A stretch of DNA of 49,354 nucleotides from positions 1 through 49,354 of the forward strand of contig MEEF01000013.1 in assembly GCA_001724355.1 (NCBI GenBank), read 5' to 3'. The DNA comes from Mesorhizobium sp. SCN 65-20 (GTDB lineage: Bacteria; Pseudomonadota; Alphaproteobacteria; Rhizobiales; Rhizobiaceae). A model generated the notes under the pieces. It saw only the letters and a list, made by a program, of their open reading frames with translations, did no database searches and had not been told where the DNA came from. Positions 44,727-49,354 of this stretch are shown here, piece after piece. The first letter of the stretch is position 1. Every line of letters starts with the position of its first letter. The position numbers and the translations under genes were made by a program.

Positions 44727-47180
44727 ATGATTCGTCTTATCGGCTATTTCTTCGGCATCGGCACGACGCTTGCGCTGATCGTCGCGGCGGGCGTGGCGAT
44801 CTACATCGGCCAGTTGACCAAGGAACTCCCCGACTACGAGGTCCTGGCCAAGTACGAGCCGCCGGTAACCACCCGCATCCATGCTTCCGACGGCGCGCTG
44901 ATGGGCGAGTTCGCGCGCGAGCGCCGGCTCTACCTGCCGATCCAGGCTGTGCCCGACCGCGTCAAGGCCGCGTTCCTCTCCGCCGAAGATAAGAATTTCT
45001 ACAATCACCCCGGCATCGACGTGACCGGTCTGGGCCGGGCGGTCCTGACCAACTTCCAGAACGCGGGTTCCGGCCGCCGCCAGGTGGGTGCTTCGACCAT
45101 CACCCAGCAGGTCGCCAAGAACTTCCTGCTGACCTCCGACCAGACCTACGAGCGCAAGATCAAGGAGATGATCCTGGCGTTCCGCATCGAGCAGGCCTAT
45201 TCGAAGGACCGCATCCTCGAACTCTACGTAAACGAGATTTTCTTCGGTCTCGGCGCCTATGGCGTCGCGGGTGCCGCCCTGACCTACTTCGACAAGTCCG
45301 TGAACGAACTGACGGTGGCCGAGGCTGCATATCTCGCCGCACTGCCCAAGGGCCCGTCGAACTACCACCCTTTCCGCTACACCGACCGTGCCATCGAACG
45401 CCGCAACTGGGTCATCGACCAGATGGTGACCAATGGTTACGTGTCGCGCGAGGAGGGTGACAAGGCGAAGGCCACGCCGCTCGGCGTCACGCCACGTCGC
45501 AACGGCACGTACCTCTTTGCCGGTGAGTACTTCACCGAGGAAGTCCGCCGCGAGATCATCGCCCGTTACGGCCAGGACGCACTCTATGAGGGCGGCCTGT
45601 CGGTGCGCACGACTCTGGATCCTAAGATGCAATTGATCGCCCGCAAGGCGATGCAGACCGGCATGCTCAAGTATGACCGGTTGCGCGGCTATCGTGGTCC
45701 CGTCACCAAGATCGACGTCTCCGGCGATTGGGGAACGGCCCTCGGCGAGGTCAAGGGATTGGACGACGTGCCCGAATGGCGGCTGGCCGTCGTTCTCGAC
45801 AGCTCCAACTCCGGACTCGACATTGGCCTGCAGCCCAAGCGCGAGGTGTCTGGCGCCCTGGTCAAGGAGCGTGAGCAGGCCAGGGTGTCCAAGGAGGATA
45901 TGAGCTTCGCGATGCGCTACGTCGCCGACGGCAAGCGCCTCAAGGCGAATTCGCCGGCCGACGTTCTGAAGCCGGGCGACGTTGTCTTCGTCGAAAAGAA
46001 CCAGGGCAGCGACGGTTACTCGCTGCGCCAGCCGCCTGAAGTCTCGGGCGGACTGGTGGCGATGGACCCGCACACCGGCCGCGTGCTGGCCATGGTGGGC
46101 GGCTTCTCATATTCGCAATCCGAATTCAATCGTGCCACCCAGGCGATGCGCCAGCCTGGCTCGGCGTTCAAGCCGTTCGTCTATGCCGCTGCACTCGACA
46201 ACGGCTACACGCCGGCCTCGGTCATCATGGACGGCCCGATCACCATCCAGACCGGCACGACCACCTGGACGCCGAAGAACTACGACAGCAAGTCGGCGGG
46301 TCCGTCGACGTTGCGCGCCGGCATTGAGCGCTCGCGCAACCTGATGACCGTGCGCCTCGCCAACGACATGGGCATGAAGACGGTCGCCGAATATGCCGAA
46401 CGTTTCGGCGTCTACGACAAGATGGCGCCCTATCTGCCAATGGCGCTCGGTGCCGGCGAAACGACCGTCATGCGCATGGTTTCGGCTTATTCGGTGATGG
46501 CCAATGGCGGCCGCCAGATCAAGCCGTCGCTGATCGACCGTATCCAGGACCGCTACGGCAAGACCGTCTACAAGCACGACGAACGCGGCTGCGAGGGCTG
46601 CAACGCCACCGAATGGGCCAATCAGCCCGAGCCGGAACTGATCGACAATTCCGAGCAGGTTCTGGATCCGATGACCGCCTACCAGATCACGTCGATGATG
46701 GAAGGTGTGATCCAGCGCGGCACCGCGATGACGCTGCTCGAACTGAACCGCCCGCTCGCCGGAAAGACCGGCACCACGAACGAGGAGAAGGACGTTTGGT
46801 TCGTCGGCTACACGCCGAACCTCGTCGTCGGCCTCTACATGGGGTACGACAAGCCCCAGCCCCTGGGCAAGGGTTCGACCGGTAGCGGCCTCGCAGCACC
46901 TGTCTTCAAGGATTTCATGTCGGTCGCGCTCGAGGGCACGCCGAAGGCCGGCTTCGTCGTGCCGGACGGCATGAAGCTCATCTCGATCGACCGCAAGACC
47001 GGCATGCAGGCCGCCGAAGGCGCGCCGGGAACCATCATGGAGGCGTTCAAGCCGGGTACCGGGCCTGCCGACAGCTACTGGGTCATCGGCATGGGCGAAG
47101 ACGGTAGCAACGGCTATGGCGAGGCGCTGTCACCCCAGGCCAGCAAAGCCATCAGCGAGGGCGGCGGCGGACTCTACTAA
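44727..47180 (+). CDS. Penicillin-binding protein 1A
   Basis: Bifunctional peptidoglycan synthase of 817 residues, anchored by one N-terminal span (YFFGIGTTLALIVAAGVAIY). The glycosyltransferase domain has AEDKNFYNHPGIDVTGLGRA and GASTITQQVAKNFLL. An OB-like insert and the transpeptidase domain follow, with the catalytic Ser in RQPGSAFKPFVYAAA (SxxK), the SRN motif in IERSRNLMTVRLA and KTGTTNEEKDVWF. It makes glycan strands and cross-links them in side-wall growth. It lies after the amidase gene and has its own terminator. Confidence 0.95.
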   Translation: MIRLIGYFFGIGTTLALIVAAGVAIYIGQLTKELPDYEVLAKYEPPVTTRIHASDGALMGEFARERRLYLPIQAVPDRVKAAFLSAEDKNFYNHPGIDVTGLGRAVLTNFQNAGSGRRQVGASTITQQVAKNFLLTSDQTYERKIKEMILAFRIEQAYSKDRILELYVNEIFFGLGAYGVAGAALTYFDKSVNELTVAEAAYLAALPKGPSNYHPFRYTDRAIERRNWVIDQMVTNGYVSREEGDKAKATPLGVTPRRNGTYLFAGEYFTEEVRREIIARYGQDALYEGGLSVRTTLDPKMQLIARKAMQTGMLKYDRLRGYRGPVTKIDVSGDWGTALGEVKGLDDVPEWRLAVVLDSSNSGLDIGLQPKREVSGALVKEREQARVSKEDMSFAMRYVADGKRLKANSPADVLKPGDVVFVEKNQGSDGYSLRQPPEVSGGLVAMDPHTGRVLAMVGGFSYSQSEFNRATQAMRQPGSAFKPFVYAAALDNGYTPASVIMDGPITIQTGTTTWTPKNYDSKSAGPSTLRAGIERSRNLMTVRLANDMGMKTVAEYAERFGVYDKMAPYLPMALGAGETTVMRMVSAYSVMANGGRQIKPSLIDRIQDRYGKTVYKHDERGCEGCNATEWANQPEPELIDNSEQVLDPMTAYQITSMMEGVIQRGTAMTLLELNRPLAGKTGTTNEEKDVWFVGYTPNLVVGLYMGYDKPQPLGKGSTGSGLAAPVFKDFMSVALEGTPKAGFVVPDGMKLISIDRKTGMQAAEGAPGTIMEAFKPGTGPADSYWVIGMGEDGSNGYGEALSPQASKAISEGGGGLY

Positions 47181-47204
47181 CCTCCGCTCGGACGGAACTA
47201 CGAG

Positions 47205-47240
47205 ATGCGCGCGGCCTGGCCGCGCGCATTTTTCGTTTTG
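47205..47240 (+). terminator. Rho-independent terminator of the PBP1A gene
   Basis: ATGCGCGCGGC (47205-47215), loop CTG, GCCGCGCGCAT (47219-47229), a perfect 11-bp stem, followed by TTTTTCGTTTT. This lies 24 bases after the stop and is a strong intrinsic terminator. Confidence 0.9.
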
Positions 47241-47417
47241 GCGTACCGACCAAAGGATTGAAATTTCCAGAGTGGTTATATAGCCTATTAGTTATCGACA
47301 ATGGAAGCCGTGACAGATTTCCAATCTCCCCTGTCGGGACCACGGTCTCCCAGTCGTCCTTGAGGCACCATGCGGTGCGTGCGCCGCGCCCACCGGTTTC
47401 AACGCAGGGAGCAAGCG

Positions 47418-47885
47418 ATGCAGAAAATCAGCCCGTTCTTGTGGTTCGACACCCAGGCCGAAGAGGCCGTGAAGTTCTACACCTCGATATTCAAGAACTC
47501 GAAGGTGGGCAGGGTCACCCGCTATGGCGAGGCCGGCCCGGGTCCTGCCGGTAGCGTCATGGTTGCCGAGTTCGAACTGGAAGATCTGCACTTCACCGCC
47601 CTCAACGGCGGTCCCATGTTCAAGTTCACCGAAGCGATCTCGATGGTCGTCGACTGCAAGGACCAGGCCGAGGTGGATCACTACTGGTATGCGCTGTCGG
47701 AGGGCGGTCAGCCGGGCCAATGCGGCTGGCTCAAGGACAAGTTCGGTCTCTCCTGGCAGATCGTGCCCGAGGCGCTACCGCGCCTGCTGAGCCATCCCGA
47801 CGGCGCCAGGGCTGGCCGCGTCATGCAGGCGATGCTGCAGATGACCAGGATCGAGGTCGCCAAGCTCGAAGCGGCTGCGGCCTAA
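47418..47885 (+). CDS. VOC family protein (PhnB-like)
   Basis: Vicinal-oxygen-chelate fold protein of 155 residues. The start MQKISPFLWFDTQAEEAVKF and FYTSIFKNSKVG match the PhnB/3-demethylubiquinone-methyltransferase-like group. The later blocks ALNGGPMFKFTEAISMVVDC, GQCGWLKDKFGLSWQIVP and MLQMTRIEVAKLE are typical. Despite older names it is not a methyltransferase; function unknown. GCAGGGAG precedes the ATG at 47418. Confidence 0.88.
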   Translation: MQKISPFLWFDTQAEEAVKFYTSIFKNSKVGRVTRYGEAGPGPAGSVMVAEFELEDLHFTALNGGPMFKFTEAISMVVDCKDQAEVDHYWYALSEGGQPGQCGWLKDKFGLSWQIVPEALPRLLSHPDGARAGRVMQAMLQMTRIEVAKLEAAAA

Positions 47886-47908
47886 CCCTCCGGCGAGGCC
47901 GCCAATGC

Positions 47909-47944
47909 AATGGGCAGGCGCTGCGGCGGCTGCCCATTTTACTT
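47909..47944 (+). terminator. Rho-independent terminator of the VOC gene
   Basis: AATGGGCAG (47909-47917), a loop of 12 and CTGCCCATT (47930-47938) pair over nine bases and end in TTTTACTTT. It is 24 bases after the VOC stop. Confidence 0.75.
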
Positions 47945-48027
47945 TACAGGCTGCGGCCTCGTCCCTATGGTCCGCGCCGATTCAACAGGCCTTTCGCGGC
48001 CGAAACAGCAAAAAGAAGCTAGATATC

Positions 48028-49159
48028 ATGCGCGCGGAAACGCAGAACATTGTCGACGAAATCAAGCAGGCCATAAGCCTGCTGAGGAGGCATCTTTGAC
48101 TGGGATCAGGCGGTAAAGCGGCTTGATTACCTGAATATGCGGGCAGAGGACCCAACCCTCTGGAACGACCCGCAGGAGGCGCAGAAGCTGATGCGCGAAC
48201 GCCAGACGCTGGACGACGGCGTGAACGGCGTGAAGCGTCTGGAGCAGACGCTGTCCGACAATCTCGAACTCATCGAAATGGGCGAGGCCGAAGGCGACCA
48301 GAGCATCGTCAATGACGCCGAGGCGGCCATCAAGTTGATGGCGGGCGAGGTGCGCGAGCGCCAGATCGAGACCATGTTGTCGGGCGAAGCCGACGGCAAC
48401 GACACCTATCTCGAAATCCATGCGGGTGCCGGCGGCACCGAAAGCCAGGACTGGGCGAACATGCTGCTGCGCATGTACACGCGCTGGGCCGAGCGTCGCG
48501 GATTCAAGGTCGAGGTGCTGGAAATGCACGACGGCGAAGAAGCCGGGATCAAGTCGGCGACGTTGCTCATCAAGGGCAGCAATGCCTATGGCTGGCTGAA
48601 GACCGAATCAGGCGTGCATCGCCTGGTGCGGATTTCGCCCTATGATTCCAACGCCCGCCGCCACACCTCGTTCTCGAGCGCCTGGGTCTATCCGGTCGTC
48701 GACGACACCATCCAGATCGACATTCCCGAGTCGGAGGTTCGCATTGACACCTACCGCTCGTCGGGCGCCGGCGGTCAGCACGTCAACACCACCGACTCGG
48801 CGGTGCGCATCACGCACATCCCGACCGGCATCGCGGTGGCCTGCCAGGCCGGCCGCTCGCAGCACCAGAACCGCGCCAAGGCGTGGGAAATGCTGCGCTC
48901 GCGCCTGTACGAAGTGGAGTTGGAGAAGCGCGAGGCCGCGGCCAACGCCGAGGCCGCATCGAAGACCGATATCGGCTGGGGCCACCAGATCCGTTCGTAC
49001 GTGCTGCAGCCCTATCAGCTGGTGAAGGATCTGCGCACCGGCGTCGAGAGCACCAGTCCTTCGGACGTTCTCGACGGCGAACTCGACGAGTTCATGGAAG
49101 CCTCGCTCGCCCACCGCATCGAAGGCGGCACCGGCCAGGCCGTGGCCGATCTCGACTAG
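48028..49159 (+). CDS. prfB: Peptide chain release factor 2, with programmed +1 frameshift
   Basis: Stop-codon (UAA/UGA) release factor of about 376 residues. It is read in two frames: 48028-48096 encodes a 23-residue lead part ([20 protein letters not shown]), then CTT is followed by an in-frame TGA at 48097-48099. A +1 shift at 48097 continues from 48098 as [20 protein letters not shown]. The catalytic GGQ is in [14 protein letters not shown], and the codon-recognition loop is SPY (E. coli SPF). The stimulatory AGGAGG lies three bases before the CTT. This is not a pseudogene: the shift is the known autoregulation of RF2 synthesis. Confidence 0.96.
48085..48100 (+). promoter_or_regulatory. 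prfB programmed frameshift site
   Basis: AGGAGG (48085-48090), three bases, then CTT TGA C (48094-48100). Spacing and sequence match the E. coli RF2 site (AGGGGG, three bases, CTTTGAC). Low RF2 lets the ribosome pause at UGA and slip +1; high RF2 terminates. Confidence 0.95.
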
Positions 49160-49354
49160 AGCATTTTGCAGCCAGACGGAATCGTCTGGCGTCGCACAAA
49201 TGCGGCTAGGGAAAACAGGCAGGGCGGCGGAATTGCATTCGTCAGAATGCCCGCCGCTCTAGCCTTTGAATACCTGCCCGGCCATCCGTTTATGCCGATG
49301 GCCGGGCCCTTCCGGATCATCGCCGGCAACTTTTCGTTAAGCAGACGGGCGCAG
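49160..49354. repeat. Hairpin-rich region after prfB, possible dispersed repeat
   Basis: No gene is seen in these 195 bases. CCAGACG-GAAT-CGTCTGG is a 7-bp stem (49174-49191) right after the prfB stop; its wider block, from GAGCATTTTGCAGCC on, resembles intergenic repeats I associate with rhizobial genomes. A second perfect 10-bp stem, GCCCGGCCAT and ATGGCCGGGC (49276-49307, loop 12), follows. Neither has a U-tract. Confidence 0.4.

Noticed and set aside
44340..46073. Antisense open frame of about 577 codons over the PBP1A gene
   Set aside because: Again a GC-bias shadow of a clear gene; no family features.
48097..48099. In-frame stop in prfB, suggesting a pseudogene
   Set aside because: The TGA sits in a complete programmed frameshift signal and both flanking frames encode RF2.

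Overview
The window is high-GC chromosomal DNA from an alphaproteobacterium, most likely Hyphomicrobiales (rhizobia) and best fitting the Phyllobacteriaceae (Mesorhizobium or Aminobacter type). The evidence is a CckA hybrid kinase, a Ros/MucR zinc-finger regulator, a DksA reduced to a single zinc-site cysteine, a YcjX/TIGR01620 pair, a GTTC-N7-GTTC SOS box in front of dinB, and an RNase E with a long acidic insert ending in the alphaproteobacterial GWWQRKGFF tail. I see no insertion sequence, prophage, CRISPR array, tRNA or rRNA. This is core-type genome, densely coded on both strands.

Layout. 1-6.0 kb: 5' end of a class III alcohol dehydrogenase, divergent dnaE (Pol III alpha), then on the minus strand a DGPF/YciI protein plus ECF42 sigma factor pair with a promoter resembling the published ECF42 motif. 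6.3-8.3 kb: glycine betaine/choline-type binding protein without transporter partners, an L,D-transpeptidase and a small lipoprotein. 8.3-13.8 kb: SOS-boxed dinB divergent from a GNAT, a CPA2 antiporter coupled to a DUF924 gene, two small exported proteins. 13.9-17.0 kb: TIGR01620 and YcjX membrane/GTPase pair, SixA-like phosphatase. 17.2-21.3 kb: dksA with a good promoter and terminator, a FliO-like protein divergent from cckA. 21.4-26.4 kb: deoD, a 63-aa conserved-looking ORF, a DEAD-box helicase with a TTG start and an overlapping upstream mini-ORF, an MFS transporter and an SDR. 26.5-29.7 kb: a tight operon cysK-alaX-sseA-GNAT with a sulfur/cysteine theme. 29.9-31.9 kb: OmpA-like protein, a DapB-family paralogue lacking the catalytic His pair behind a GTATAC-type operator, DUF1203. 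32-33.7 kb: alanine dehydrogenase and a divergent Lrp/AsnC regulator. 33.9-38.3 kb: TAT-exported CpdB, a glycerophosphodiesterase, cyclopropane fatty acid synthase. 38.6-42.6 kb: two small ORFs, MucR, RNase E. 43.2-49.2 kb: amidase, PBP1A, a VOC protein and prfB with a complete programmed +1 frameshift site.

Functional links. Cell envelope (L,D-transpeptidase, amidase, PBP1A, OmpA, Cfa) and cell-cycle or stress control (CckA, DksA, MucR, ECF42, SOS dinB) dominate. No single undescribed multi-gene machine is evident. The most rewarding leads are the DapB-like enzyme with its operator, the cysK-alaX-sseA-GNAT operon, the autoregulatory ECF42 promoter, the helicase start region and the zinc-knuckle DinB.
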